Below are positions 1 through 49,410 of a stretch of DNA of 64,000 bases, piece after piece (the first letter of the stretch is position 1; each line of letters begins with the position of its first letter). The notes beneath the pieces were generated by a model, which worked only from the letters and a program-made list of their open reading frames with translations, made no database searches and was not told where the DNA came from. A program made the position numbers and the translations under genes. Source of the DNA: Balaenoptera acutorostrata (lineage: Eukaryota > Chordata > Mammalia > Artiodactyla > Balaenopteridae); NCBI RefSeq assembly GCF_949987535.1, contig NC_080071.1, positions 23,707,032-23,771,031 on the forward strand, read 5' to 3'.

Positions 1-111
1 TGGCCCCCGCTTGCCACAACTAGAGAAAGCCCTCGCACAGAAACGAAGACCCAACAGAGCCAAAAATAAATAAATAAATAAATAAATAAAAATTAAAAAA
101 AAAAAAAAAAC
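1..111 (+). mobile_element. CHR-type SINE, 3' part (cut by window start)
   Basis: The sequence starts inside the tRNA-unrelated region (TGGCCCCCGCTTGCCACAAC) and runs through GAAGACCCAAC to an AAATA-rich tail and poly-A. Confidence 0.9.
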
Positions 112-224
112 CTTGCTCCCTTTGGTCAGAAGAATTCCAAAGGAAATTTTTCGTCCCACCCCTTCCCATCTGACCCTCTGGCCGTATCCGTTCACGCTAA
201 CATGCTCCTTTGCTCTTTCCTTCA

Positions 225-375
225 CGGGCTGTGCCCACCCCTCCTCTTGTCAAGGCTCTCCTTGCTTGACTGCAAACTCTCTGAGGCTGGGCCACAGCTG
301 TCTGGTTCACAGGGTATCTCCAGGGCCTAGCAGACTACCTGGCACAAAGCAGGTGCTCACGAAAGTTCTGTGGAA
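225..375 (+). repeat. L2 3' end
   Basis: CTCTCTGAGGCTGGGC and CTACCTGGCACAAAGCAGG follow the L2 3' end. Confidence 0.7.
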
Positions 376-765
376 TGCAGCACTGAACAGAGGGGAAAGT
401 CCTGACCCATCCTCGTGACCTAAGTAGCTCTGTTCTTCCTCAGAATTCACAGATCCCTTCCTGTCCCCACTCCCTTCACAGACACTAAATCAAACAACAA
501 ATATTTGTTGAGCGCATAGGATGGATCAGGTTCTGGATAAAGCACTTTAAGCCCCTCACCACTTCACTATCTCCCTTGGCGGGGCAGGACACTCACTGTG
601 TTAATACACCCAGGGGTACCCGGGCCTCCAGGCTGTCTCCGCTGCAGGTGGCAGGCACTGAAAGAAGACCAGAACCCCTCACCGAGCAGCAAAGCACCAC
701 CTTCACACAAACAGGGACTCCTCTCCATTTCAGTCCTTTCTCTTGCTTATTAAGAACTGTACACT

Positions 766-1062
766 GGGCTTCCCTGGTGGCGCAGTGGCTGAGAATCTGC
801 CTGCCAATGCAGGGGACACGGGTTCGAGCCCTGGTCTGGGAAGATCCCACATGCCGTGGAGCAACTAAGCCCGTGAGCCACAACTGCTGAGCCTGCGCGT
901 CTGGAGCCTGTGCTCCGCAACAAGAGAGGCCGCGATAGTGAGAGGCCTGTGCACCGCGATGAAGAGTGGCCCCCGCTCACCACAACTGGAGAGAGCCCTC
1001 GCACAGAAACGAAGACCCAGCACAGCCATAAATAAATAAATAAATAAAATTAAAAAAAAAAA
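766..1062 (+). mobile_element. CHR-type SINE, full length
   Basis: Head GGGCTTCCCTGGTGGCGCAG with tRNA-Glu-like A and B boxes (GGGTTCGAGCCCT) and a poly-A tail. It is flanked by the perfect 14-bp target duplication AAGAACTGTACACT (752-765, 1063-1076). Confidence 0.96.
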
Positions 1063-1509
1063 AAGAACTGTACACTGTCCAGTCTGCACGACTGGTGTCC
1101 CTTGAACACCCTGTGAGGTTTTCCACATGCCTCCCTTGGTCAACCTGCCCTTCTGTCTGAAATGACTGTCATGCTTTAACTTCTTCAGGATTTACTCAAA
1201 TATCCCCCGCCCGTGAGGCTTTCTTGAAGACCCCCTCCTTCTACACCGCTATCACGGGTCTCATGGTGCTTATCATGAACCGCCAGGCTGCAGAGTCTGA
1301 GAGGGTGAATGCTGCTTCGCCGGCCCAGGAGCGAGGGCGCCTCATCTAGTCTAACTGCCCGGTACTGAGCCCAAGGCAGAGGCGTTAAGTGAGAAAATGG
1401 AAAGGCAAACCAGTCACCCCCGGGGTGGGTAGGGAATAAATACTTGCAAAGGGAATGGAAGAATGAAACGCAAGATAGAAAACAAAAGTTTTTGAAATGA
1501 ACTCTCTAG

Positions 1510-1838
1510 ACCTGGGGTCAGAACACTTTTTCAGAAACGGGCCAGCCAGTAAATAGTTCCAGCTTTGCGGGCTACATGCTCTCTGTCACAGCTACTCGAC
1601 TCTGCCTTGGCAGCACCAAAGCAGCCAGAGACAGTGCGTAATGTATGAGTGTGGCTGCGTGACAACGAGACGCTGAGATCTGAAGTTCATGTAAATTTCA
1701 CCTGTCACGCAGTATTATTCTTCTAATGATTTTTCTTCCCAACCGTTCACAAAGGTAAAAACCGTTCTTACCTGGGGGACCATCTAAAAACGGGTGGGGG
1801 CAGGATTTGGCCGGCAGGCCCAGGGTTGCTAAGCCCTG
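1510..1838 (+). mobile_element. hAT-Charlie-type non-autonomous element
   Basis: Shows GACCTGGGGTCAGAACAC, CTTTGCGGGCTACATGCTC, CAACTCTGCC-like sequence and GGATTTGGCCGGCAGGCC, as in MER-type hAT elements. Flanked by CTCTAGAC / TTCTATAC, a possible decayed 8-bp duplication. Confidence 0.75.
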
Positions 1839-2369
1839 TTCTATACCAGTAGTTCTTATTGTTTTATGTACCTGTCTCTAGGGGGAAAAAGGGTAGCATG
1901 AAGTCTGCGGCCAGCGTTGGCAGGATGCCCTCTTCCCTGGGTGATTCATTGAATTAATCACTCCACCGCATGCAGTTGCTCTTAGTAGTGGTTTTCTTTC
2001 CAGGTAGTAATAGGTACCTTATTTTAAGTAGCTTTAATATACCCAAAGAAACATTTACACAAATTAGGGGAATTAATATCACACAACAGACCTTTGTTAC
2101 ATGCCTACTCTTTGCAAGGCAGTGGCCACTTTACAAAGGGATACCCTGTGTCATATGACTCTCAAGCACAAGTCTCTCCCAGTGCATTCAAATATGATTT
2201 GCTTTATAAAATTCAGTTATTCCGTCTATATACACTCTCGAGGAATAAATAGATTTCATAGAGTGAGGAGCTTTATCCTGAAAAGAATTAAGAGGGTGAA
2301 GCTAACCAGCAATGTTTACCAGAGGGATGGGTGGAGGTTCTACAGAGGGAATGACTGGGGGCAGGAAAT

Positions 2370-2560
2370 CTGAAGCCAACGGCTTATTTTGAGTCCTGAT
2401 TCCAACCCTGTCCAGTGTGTGACCTTGAACGAGTTACCTAACCTCGCTACACTTCTGTTTACTTGTCTGCAAAACATGAACTCTAACATTCCTCCCGCAT
2501 AAGATGATCATGAGCTTTATGTCAGCACTTAGATGAGTTCCTGGCCCACAGTAGACTCCA
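2370..2560 (+). repeat. MIR
   Basis: GAGTTACCTAACCTCGC, TCTGCAAAACATGA and GAGTTCCTGGCCCACAGTAG follow the MIR pattern. Confidence 0.7.
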
Positions 2561-4234
2561 CATGGGTGTGAACTCTCCTTATGTACAGAAATTACTTCAT
2601 TGCTTTAGTATTCAAATCAATCGTACTCCTCTTGGACTAATCCTGTTGCAGAAGTTAGAAGAGCTTGTTGAATCACGGTGTCTCACCTGGGAAAGGCAGT
2701 CAGTGGCTCAAGGGAAGGCCAGGCTGCCTGTAAGGTCCCTGGTTCCTCTTCCACCCCTCCCCCAACCACTCTAACCAGTCTATTCAGGATGTGCTTCTCT
2801 GTTTTTACAGAATAGAATTGGCATGTTGTGGAAAGTATACTTGATGATCCTGCTTGTTGGATTTTTCTGGTCTTAAGTGGGGACTTAAAACGTCCAGTAA
2901 AAATTACAATTAAGCCCTTGGTTTCCTTATATCTTTTTCATGACTCACTGACATCCTGGCCTGGTGTGATCGCAGCTCCAGGCTGGGTTATGCACCCTCA
3001 TTCTGTCTCCCCTCAATTCCAAATCCTAAAGAGAAACTGATTGAAGAGAAGCGCATTTATATAAGAATTCAAAATTTACAGCCCGCTCCACTGGTGAACC
3101 GCCTTCATGGAGTCCTCACAGGGTGCAGAGTACACCTTGGGCTGTGGAGAGTGACAAAGGTAGTGGAGGATACAGGTTCATGAACCTTTGATCTAGAAAT
3201 GGGCAGGGAAGATGCCAGATGCATGTGAGTTTCCTGGCAGACTTCCCAAATTCCATCGCTCAATGTTTTCAAATGGGGAAAAGTTACTTTTATATGGCTG
3301 ATTGCTGAACCTGAAGCATAATTTTTGGCTTTTAGTAGATAAAGTTATTTAGTACCAGGAGACCCACTAATCATGTTAAAGGGTTTTCTTCCCACCTCAC
3401 CTACCCCTTTCCACTAGGCCACTTTAGAAAAGAAGAAGGCTATTTGGAGTCCACTTTCCTAAAAGAACCCTTGGAAAACGTGTGCATGTGTGTGGAGAGC
3501 CTCATCTTCCTGTAGGATTTCAGCTGCTGGATGCTCTGTGATGCAAGGATGAGGCCTAAGGAGAAAATTAGTGATGGGTGCGCGGGCAGAGGAGGGCCTG
3601 GCTCCAGGAGCGAGTGAATTACTACGAGACAGAACAGAAGGTGCTGGGCAGCTGAAGAGGCATAACTTGCCCGCATTAACTTGGCCCTGCTGATCTCTGC
3701 ATGAGGCTAGAAAACGAAGCACCACCGTGTACTAGAACATTTTTCTCCAGAGGGGCCCTCAAGCCTGGTTTTAGCAAAGCTGCAGCTGTACTGGTGCTAA
3801 CAGAGACCAGAGCTGGGTTTGCAGTTTCATACACAGCACATTCCTGTAGCATTTCCAGAAATGCTTCTTTGGTGAAATACGTTCCCCAGAAAATACCCAC
3901 AGTGAGTAAGGCAGCCCTCACCACGAGTGTGGCGTAAAGAGCTGCAAAGAACAAAGACTTAAGGATTCATTCATATAGGGTGAAAAATAAGTCCTTAAAC
4001 TGCTTAAGTTTCCTGAGCTCCAAAATTCACAACTGTGCCTTGGAAAGTGATTTCTAAGTGGGAAAGATGCCATCTCTTCATCTGTGAAATGGCCGTGAAA
4101 ATGACACCATAGGCAGCATGTGGGTAATAAATGAGACAACGTGAGTCCCCAACATAGGAAGCACCCAGTACATTTTAATTCAACTATTCTATTACTCTGG
4201 CCCAGCAAGTGTGGGCCTCTGTCCTATTCCCAAG

Positions 4235-4320
4235 CTCCCATGCTAAGTTGCTGTGTGATCTTAAGCAAATGGGTCTACCTCTCTGAGCCTCAGATCTCTC
4301 CTCTGTGTCTCACAGTGGTG
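4235..4320 (+). repeat. MIR fragment
   Basis: TGTGTGATCTTAAGCAAATG and CTCTGAGCCTCAGATCTC match the MIR core region. Confidence 0.6.
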
Positions 4321-5221
4321 TTCTGAGTGTGTTCTGGAACCCCGGTAGGTTCTGTCTATTCTGAGACTCCTGGGGGAAGGAGAAGGCACAGGGGCTGGGC
4401 CTATAACCCGAGCAGCCACCTGCCGTTTGCTTACTGGCACCCCACCTCTGTTGTGTCTCACTTGCACAAAGCTTTCTCGCCCCTTAAAAACACTTGTAAG
4501 GTCCAAAGCCCCTTCCAGATCTAAAATCTGTCAGCGTGGGAGCTCACGGCTCATCCTCCCTTCAGACAGATGTTGGGCGTAGACCAAGAGGGCACACAGG
4601 GCGTGCTGCTCTTTCCCGGGCAGCCCCGAGCTTGTGCACGCTCGGTGATCCTCCCACTCCGGTCCTCCTCCTCCCCACCGTGCCCTGTCCAATTCGCTCA
4701 TTCTCCAGGATGCTTTCTTTGATCCCCGGGGTCACGGAAAACCCATCTCCCCCTCCTCAGGATGCCTCCAGCCTTTTGTTTATGCCTCTGTCGTAGGCGC
4801 TCTGGGAGTCATTTACTGACATGTTTTCTATCCTCCACCCCATCCTAAGTGCCAGAAGGCAGACTCAGCCCTACAGGACATCTGTGAGTGTAAACAGTGG
4901 GTGCTGAATCAATGCTGATGGAAGAGGTGGCTGGACGGGACCAAAGAGCAGATTTTAGAACCTAAAAAAAATATTTTTTAGTTGAGTGATAATTAATTTT
5001 CCCTCGGAATAAACAGGTTAATATAGATATTTCTAAGCAAGTAAATGAATTAATAACCACAGAGCAAAGCCTCCAGCATGCCTGATGTAGTAAATGCAAC
5101 CCCGAGAAGGAAAATGCTTCCATACGGCTCTGATGATAACTTCAGGCATCTGGGGGCACCAGCTGAATTCACACAGAGGGAGAGAGAGGCACCTCGAAGA
5201 GTGTTACAAGCTCTTTCTTTC

Positions 5222-5415
5222 AAGTCAGAAAGATTTGAATACAGCCCCTTACTGGGTCATTTTCTTAACCTCTAGGCCTCATTTTCTTATCTGTAAAACA
5301 GTCATATAATAATAGTTGCTGGAAAGAGTTACTTAAAGACTAATACGATAAAGCGTGTGATTCCCTGTGTCTGGCACACGGAGAGTGCTCAATAGATGCT
5401 AGTCATTATTTAGAA
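5222..5415 (+). repeat. MIR
   Basis: CTTAACCTCTAGGCCTCATT, TATCTGTAAAACAG and GTGTCTGGCACACGGAGAG match MIR. Confidence 0.75.
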
Positions 5416-5624
5416 GCAATGATAAAACCAACGTAAGTAATGGAAAAGAAGAGAGAGCAACCGATGGCCAAAAGTTTCATGCAGTTTGGTGTTTACAGGA
5501 AACTAAAGGAGGGGCTGAGAGTTTCAAACCACCAAGGATCATTCAAGCAAATGACACCTGGAGGCACATGGGTGTCTCGGGGGTGCCTAAAATTAATCCA
5601 CGGTCTCCCTGAATTACTCTAGAT

Positions 5625-6630
5625 CTTACCAGGCCCCGCAAAGCCCCGTGTGACCTGACCTTCCTCCCATCACTCCCCTCTCCGCCCAGGTGCTCCAGAT
5701 TCTGTGGCCTCCTTGCAGGGCCCCTACTGCACCAAGCACGCTCCCTCTGCAGGGCCTTTGCACCTGCTCTTCCTCTGCCCGGATACTGCTCCCCCAGCTC
5801 TCCATGGGGTTAGATCTTCCCCTCTTCCTTCACATCACTGCTCACGGGCCTCTTATTAGAGAGACCTTCCCTGACCTCCCCCCAACCATCAGCATCACGC
5901 CTGCCCTCCTTTGATTGTCTTCACAACATTTCACATAACTTTATTTGTTTACCTGGCTGCTGTCGGCCTCCCCTACTTGAGTGGAGGCTCCATGACACCA
6001 GAGGCTCTGGCTGCCCTATTCATCCTGCAACCTCACCCCTGGAAACCATGCCCGGCATGAAGGCATGAAGTTGGAACTCAGCAAAGAGTGGTCAGGCCAC
6101 CCAAGATGGCTGTTCTCTTGCTCTCTGTACATCCCCTGCTGGACCAGTTCCTGCTCCACCTAACACCTACTCCCCCAAGTAACCTTCCTACATACTCGCC
6201 CCAGGCTCCAGCCAGTGACTCTTAACAAACGGGAGGTGAGGGGCGTGCCTCTCCGCTGGTTTCCTTGGTAAATAATGAGCCAACCCGATGTAATCCTCCC
6301 TGTAACTGGCAATCTCCTCTTCCCCCTGGGAGCGAAGCCTGCTGCCATGTCCTGCCCACCGTCCACAGCAGCACGCTGTGGGGTGTCGCTCCAGGACCTT
6401 GCTTCAGATGTGTAAGCTCCCGCACCCATTAAACCACAGATGTCTTTATTGCTGACTCTGGGTTCTTTCTTTGGTCTTAAAGCTGGGCAAGTGCAGCCCA
6501 ACAGAGTGGTTGAATGGAAGAATGAATGATGGGCCGGGCCAGGTGACACCATGAGATACTGCCATTGGTTCTGCCATTCATTTTGAAAGTGTTCTCCCTG
6601 GGAGCTGTGGAACTGTTTACAACACAAGCA
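5625..6630 (+). repeat. L2, split by the LTR-like element
   Basis: TTGCACCTGCTCTTCC, GAGACCTTCCCTGACC and GAGTGGAGGCTCCATGA are L2 hallmarks. The 3' end GAATGGAAGAATGAATGA resumes after 6502. The end is approximate. Confidence 0.75.
6092..6502 (+). mobile_element. Solo LTR-like element in an L2
   Basis: About 411 bp flanked by AGAGTGGT (6085-6092 and 6503-6510), splitting an L2 3' end. Its 3' part (GTGTAAGCTCCCGCACCCATTAAACC ... CTGGGTTCTTTC in overlapping pieces) resembles a retroviral R/U5 with an ATTAAA signal. The family is not identified and the exact ends are uncertain. It lies about 150 bp beyond the exon 10 donor. Confidence 0.5.
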
Positions 6631-6649
6631 TTTGGGTCAAGAGTCTTAC

Positions 6650-44648
<37,999 letters not shown>

Positions 44649-45080
44649 GGTCGGCGTCTCCTCGGAGCTAAGCTTTCGGAGCGGGAGCGCAGGCAGAAGT
44701 CAGGCGAGCCTCCCGGACGCGCGTGCAGCTCCGCAGCTCCGGGAGCGCAGTCACTCGGCGCTCCCAAGTTTCAACCCCGAGTTAAACATTAGTGAGCGCC
44801 GGTCCGGCTGGGTATAAAGGGCAGGCTGCGAGCGAAGGCGCGCCGGGCCCCGGCAGTGGCGTCCCGGCCGGGGGGCGCCCGAGAGGCACCTCCCCACGGG
44901 CGCGCCGGGCACGGGGCGTCTGCGGGGCGCGCAGGAGGGGTGTGACCGCCCGAGCAGCGGCTAGCCAGCGCCTGGCATCCGATGGCGAGCCCTGAGGCTG
45001 CAGACCTGCTGCAGCCCCGGCGGGAGACCATGGTCGGCCTTAACTGAAAGGGACCTCTGCGCTCAGTTCCCGCAACCTCG
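44649..45080 (-). promoter_or_regulatory. DPP4: DPP4 promoter and 5' UTR within a CpG-rich island
   Basis: The stretch upstream of the DPP4 start codon is very rich in CpG and GC boxes, most strongly at about 44.83-45.0 kb; dense CpG continues on the gene side to about 44.15 kb. No TATA box faces the gene, as known for the human DPP4 promoter. The bases just before ATG resemble the human 5' UTR (CGAGGAGACGCCGAC). The transcription start cannot be placed from sequence; it is probably within about 150 bp of the ATG. Confidence 0.75.
44781..44793. promoter_or_regulatory. HNF1-like site in the DPP4 promoter
   Basis: The plus strand reads GTTAAACATTAGT, close to the HNF1 palindrome GTTAATNATTAAC. 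It lies about 133-145 bp upstream of the DPP4 start codon. HNF1 is a known activator of DPP4 in intestine and kidney, so the site is plausible, but the match is imperfect and this is a candidate only. Confidence 0.45.
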
Positions 45081-45354
45081 CGTGGGCAGGCAAGGGGACC
45101 TAGCCCAGGGAGGGCACGGGGTTCTGCAAACACACAGTTCACTGCTGGCAGCTGAAGCTAAAACCCAGGCCTCTGTCCTTTGCCAGTGAATGGTATGTTG
45201 GGGAGTTCTGGGATGTTTAAAGCTTCTGGAAGGCCAAGAGAGAGAAAAAGTGATTGTTCGCTTGTGGATGGCACTTAGAGGCTGTGTCTGGATTCATTCT
45301 CCGCAGGGGATTTCTGGCTTGTCTTGCAGGCTTACCTTCTCATCAAGATGCCAA

Positions 45355-45545
45355 AAATAATAACAGTAACACTTATGTGGAACTTACTTTTTCCCAGGAG
45401 CTGCTCTAAGCATTTATGTGTTTATTTTACAGGGAGGAAGCCTAGGCACAGGAGGTTAAGTCACTTGGCCAAGTCAAGGCAGCTAGGAAGTCGTGGAGCC
45501 TGAATTCAGAGTCCGTGTTCTTAACCACTACTGCACAGGGCCTTT
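45355..45545 (-). repeat. MIR
   Basis: TTTTACAGGGAGGAAGCC, GGTTAAGTCACTTGGCCAAG and TTCTTAACCACTACTGC are MIR in reverse orientation. About 270 bp outside the DPP4 CpG island. Confidence 0.8.
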
Positions 45546-46182
45546 CATCTTTCAGTCTTGCAAAGAGGATTTGGAAAAAGGTAAAAGGTCAGGTGTGGCT
45601 TCTTCCTCCCTTCCTCCAGGATGCCCTGTAGGTTCCTTCACTCATTCCTTTTTTTCTTCATTCACTCATCCCCACATCCTCCTATTTATTTCACCCATTC
45701 CGCAAATATTCGAGTAAATACAAAGTGCCAGAGTCTCATCTAGATGCTGGAGATAGAGAAGTGGGACAAGATAGATGATATTTGTGCACTTGGCACTTTC
45801 AGTCTGAAATACACAGGTGAACCTTTGCAGTTAGGTTCTTCCTCTATGCTTACTTCCTCTCTTGTGGATTAAGTACTCCTACTCCCTAAAAGGCCTCTTC
45901 AGCTTGCTCACTCAGCTACAAAACCTCTCTGTCCAAAGTTACAGGTAAAAGGTTAAAAATGCAAAGTCCTATGGAGCATTAACACATGATTATGAATAAA
46001 TTCCAGTTTCCATCCTTTATCTCCAACCCAGACATTGCTTCTGAGCTCAGGGATCTTTTCCCCTCTGGCTACTAGTTGCTTATGACACATACCCTTATTC
46101 ACACCGAGCTCCAGAGGCTGGAACCGAACTCTTTCTCCTTTCCATCAGCCTCATCCCTTCTCTGATCACCTCTGTCTTCATT

Positions 46183-46328
46183 ATATGGGGATACATGTAT
46201 ATGTATAGCTGATTCACTTTGTTATACAGCAGAAACTAACACACCATTGTAAAGCAATTATACTCCAATAAAGATGTTAAAAAAATAACAAAATAAAAAT
46301 AAAAACACAGCTCAAAAAAAAAAAAAAA
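46183..46328 (+). mobile_element. L1 3'-end fragment
   Basis: The last 140 or so bases of the same L1 3' UTR type (GCTGATTCACTTTGTTATAC ... AATAAAGATGTTAAA), then A-rich tail. In upstream intergenic DNA. Confidence 0.88.
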
Positions 46329-47228
46329 GGTGACCCCATTCACCAGCTACAAAAACTAAAGGCTTAAGTCATCTCAGTTTCTCTTCTCCACTCTCCTGCT
46401 ACATTCACGTGGCCATCAATTCCTCTCATTTCTGCCTTCACAAGTATTTCTCAAATCCATTTCCTCCTCCCTCTTACAGCTGCTGGGGAGTTGAGTCAAT
46501 AGTGTTATTGTAGCCTGTGAGCTGGGAAGAGAGGCCGTCCGACAAGGACAACAGGGAATGGTACCATATTGGGGGCTCAGTGTTGATCTCTGCTTTCACC
46601 AGTTTGTACACTCAGCAAAATGCAGGAGGCAAGTCGGTACAGTTGAGTGCATGCTTGACCTCCATACCTGCACCGTGACACTATACTTTCAGCAAGCCCC
46701 CAGGAAGCTGGGGGAAGTTGGCTGACATCCGTGGGGGCAGATCATCTTGTTCTCTGGAAAGTATTCCACAAAACACAAATATTTTCACTCTCTGCCAACT
46801 TCAAGAGATTCTTTCCTAAATCCACCCCCCACCGCCCCAACCTCTTTGTCACTAGTCTTTCAATCTTGTTTTCTTCAAGTCCCTAAGGTACCAGCTGGCC
46901 AACACATTAGCCGCCACCTATGAGTCAGTGTAAATCCTATATTAGGCCATCTCTTGTTTCATGAAAAATGGAAAACAGATGTACTACTCCAAGTTCTGTC
47001 TGTCAGGATGATTTCTCTTTCTACTAGATTTCAGAACATCCCTGAGAGGGGCTGTAAGGTAGCAGCCATCACTTTTGACTGTTGCCAGCTTACTTCGCAT
47101 AAGGCTGCGTCTTCCCTCCTCTGTTGCCTGGCTGTGGCGAACTCTTATGAAGCTATAGGTGTGTGTTGAGGGAGAGACACTGAACAATGGGAGAAACACC
47201 ATGGAGTCTAAGTTCACTGCTCATGGGA

Positions 47229-47500
47229 TTTTTTTTTTTTAACTTTTTATTTTATATTGAAGTGTAGTTGGCTAACAACATGTATCTATTCTTTTTCAAA
47301 TTCCTTTCCCATTTAGGTTGTTACATAATATTGAGCAGAGTTCCCTGTGCTATACAGTAGGTCCTTGTTGGTTATCCATTTTAAATATAGCAGTGTGTAC
47401 ATGTCAATCCCAAACTTCCTAACTATCCCTTCCCCCCACCCTTCCCCCCCTGGTAACCATAAGTTTGTTCTTTAAGTCTGTGATTTTCTTATGCTGTCTG
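47229..47500 (-). mobile_element. L1 3'-end fragment inside an ERVL relic
   Basis: Reverse orientation L1 3' UTR (AACTTTTTATTTTATATTGA, CTGTGCTATACAGTAGGTCC, C-rich block). ERVL-derived sequence lies on both sides, so the L1 inserted into the old provirus. Confidence 0.85.
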
Positions 47501-47636
47501 GACCACTTGTGCTCATCTGCTGTGTCTTATAGATACCATTTTCACTTAATCATGGGACATGGCTGAACATGGCCAACTTTATCATTGGGTAGATCAGGTA
47601 ACAACCAGTTCATTATCATAGCTCAGGTTGTACAGT

Positions 47637-48045
47637 TATGAGTTGAGATTGTGTCCCCTCCAAAAAAGATATGTTGGAGTCCTAATCTCCAGTGTTTCAG
47701 CAAGTAACCTTATTTGGAGATAGGGTCTTTGTGGAAATCATCAGGTTAAAAAGAAGTCATTAGGGTGGAATCTAATATGAGTGATATCCTTATAAAAAGA
47801 GAAAATTGGAAAGCAGAGAAGATGATATGAAGAGAAACAGGAAGAAAACAATGATCTACAAGCCAAGGAGAGAGACCTGGAACAGATCCTTCCCTCATAG
47901 GCCTCAGAAGGAACCAACCCTGCTGATCCCTTGATTTTGGTCTTCTAGCCTCCAGAACTGTCAGACAATAAAATGCTGTTGTTTAAACCATCCTGTCTGC
48001 AGTACTTTGTTATGGTGGCCCTGGCATACTAATATACTAAGGGTT
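47637..48045 (+). mobile_element. MLT1-type MaLR solo LTR
   Basis: Shows the family pattern: GTGTCCCC near the start, TTATTTGGAGATAGGG, CTTATAAAAAGAG, CCTCCAGAACTGTCAGA, and TTTGTTATGGTGGCCC near the end. It lies within the ERVL relic. Confidence 0.85.
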
Positions 48046-49194
48046 CCATGATCACGCTTTCAGTGTCTATCAGGGCCCTATAGAAAGAGAGGAGCTGATT
48101 TTCATGTAGTGAATAGTCATTGACTGTTGTAGCTTGCATCTAAGATGGGTCCCAAAGTTTGGGGGTGCCTTATTATACATCAATAGATAATCGACGAATT
48201 GGCAAAGGGCATGACTTTGTTCTAAAAACCCTAAGCAGATCCTCTGTGATTCTCCTATTGGGGCCTACCAGAGGCTTTGGCTACCATAGGCACTTCTAAT
48301 AACTATCGTCTGCTAGGTCATTAAGGTTCAATATCAGGGAAGCTTGCACTGTAGCCTAGACCTAGGGAGCCCTCTCTTGCTACAGGTTCCATTAAAAATA
48401 CACATCCTTAGGTGTACTGAGCAAATAGGTTGGAGAAACACATCCAGTTGTGGTATATGGTATCTCCAAAATCCAAAGAGTTCTGGTAGATATTGTTCCT
48501 CTTTGTGGTGGGCATACAAGGTGTAGTGACTTATCTTTCATTTTAAGGGGGATATCCTGACATGCTCTAGACTGCTGAATCCCTTGAAACTTTGCAAAAA
48601 TTTTCATGGGATTTATCCTCTATTCTGTGGTCATATTTGTCTTGCTAAAGCATATAAGGAACTTGCTACTTACTGTTCCCGAGGTCCAATTAGCATAATA
48701 TCACCAATGTAATGGCCCCATGTGATGTTCTATGGGATTTCAAGATGATCAAGGTCCCAGGAGATTATATTATGATAGAGAGCATAGCCCTGAAGTAAGA
48801 TGGTAAAAATATACTGCTGATCCTTCCAGGTGATGGCAAACAGTTTTGGATGGTCCTCAAGAAAAAAACAGTGTTCTTCAGATTAATAGCCACAGATACT
48901 AGGACTGTATTGTTTGATCCAGTAAAGTTACCACACCGGAAATGGCAGCTGACATTGTTCCATAGTCCATCTTTTGTATGGGCTGAACAGGGAAGTTAAC
49001 TGAGTATAGGATAGGGAACCAGCACTGTTGAATCTTTCAGGGTTTTATATGGTGACACCAATCTCTGTACTTGCCCAGGGACGCAGTATTACTTTTGGCT
49101 CACCGTATGGATGTGGAAGGACAATTCCAGGGGCTTCCACTTATCCTTTCTTACCATCATCTCTCTCTCTGGGTCAGGGGAGAAATGAGCCAAG

Positions 49195-49410
49195 GAAGGC
49201 AGGCTGACGCTAGAAGCTGGAAAAGCAAGGAAATGAATTCTGCCCTAGAACCTCTAGGAAGAATGCAGCTCCGATGACACCTTGACTGTAGCTGCTTAGG
49301 ACCTATTTCAGACTTCTGACCTCCAGAACCATAAGACAATACATTTGTGTTGTTTCAAGCTACTAGGTTAAAATAATTTGTTACAGCAACAATAGGAAAC
49401 TAATATACCA
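49195..49410 (+). mobile_element. MLT-type LTR, 3' part
   Basis: Contains ACCTTGACTGTAGCTGC, GACCTCCAGAACCATAAGAC and TTGTTACAGCAACAATAGG, the 3' half of a MaLR LTR. Next to the 5' end of the ERVL pol relic. Confidence 0.75.

Larger units (their letters stand above)
1..6649 (-). other. DPP4: DPP4 intron 10 (part)
   Basis: Non-coding. It holds a SINE tail (1-111), L2 pieces, a complete CHR SINE (766-1062), a hAT element (1510-1838), MIR copies (about 2370-2560, 4235-4320, 5222-5415), an L2 3' end (5625-6085) and an LTR-like insertion (6092-6502). Unassigned sequence remains at about 2570-4230 and 4340-4830. No further DPP4 exon was recognised. Confidence 0.85.
46490..49190 (-). mobile_element. 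ERVL-type endogenous retrovirus pol relic
   Basis: Decayed pol sequence in reverse orientation, running 5' to 3' from about 49190 to 46490. Seen: an RT block near 48690-48720 where the catalytic motif reads YIGD; an RNase H block near 46900 (Y-T-D-S followed by a stop); and the start of integrase near 46550 (L-S-P-Q-Y-G-T-I-P). Frameshifts and stops are many. It is interrupted by an L1 fragment (47229-47500) and an MLT1 LTR (47637-48045). No intact gene remains. Confidence 0.75.

Noticed and set aside
6160..6627. 155-codon open frame on the minus strand next to exon 10
   Set aside because: It spans an LTR-like element and L2 sequence, starts past the exon 10 donor, and resembles no known protein.
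1..6649. Search for DPP4 exon 11
   Set aside because: No antisense match to the expected D-H-Y-L-C-D-V start was seen, so the exon is taken to lie before the window.
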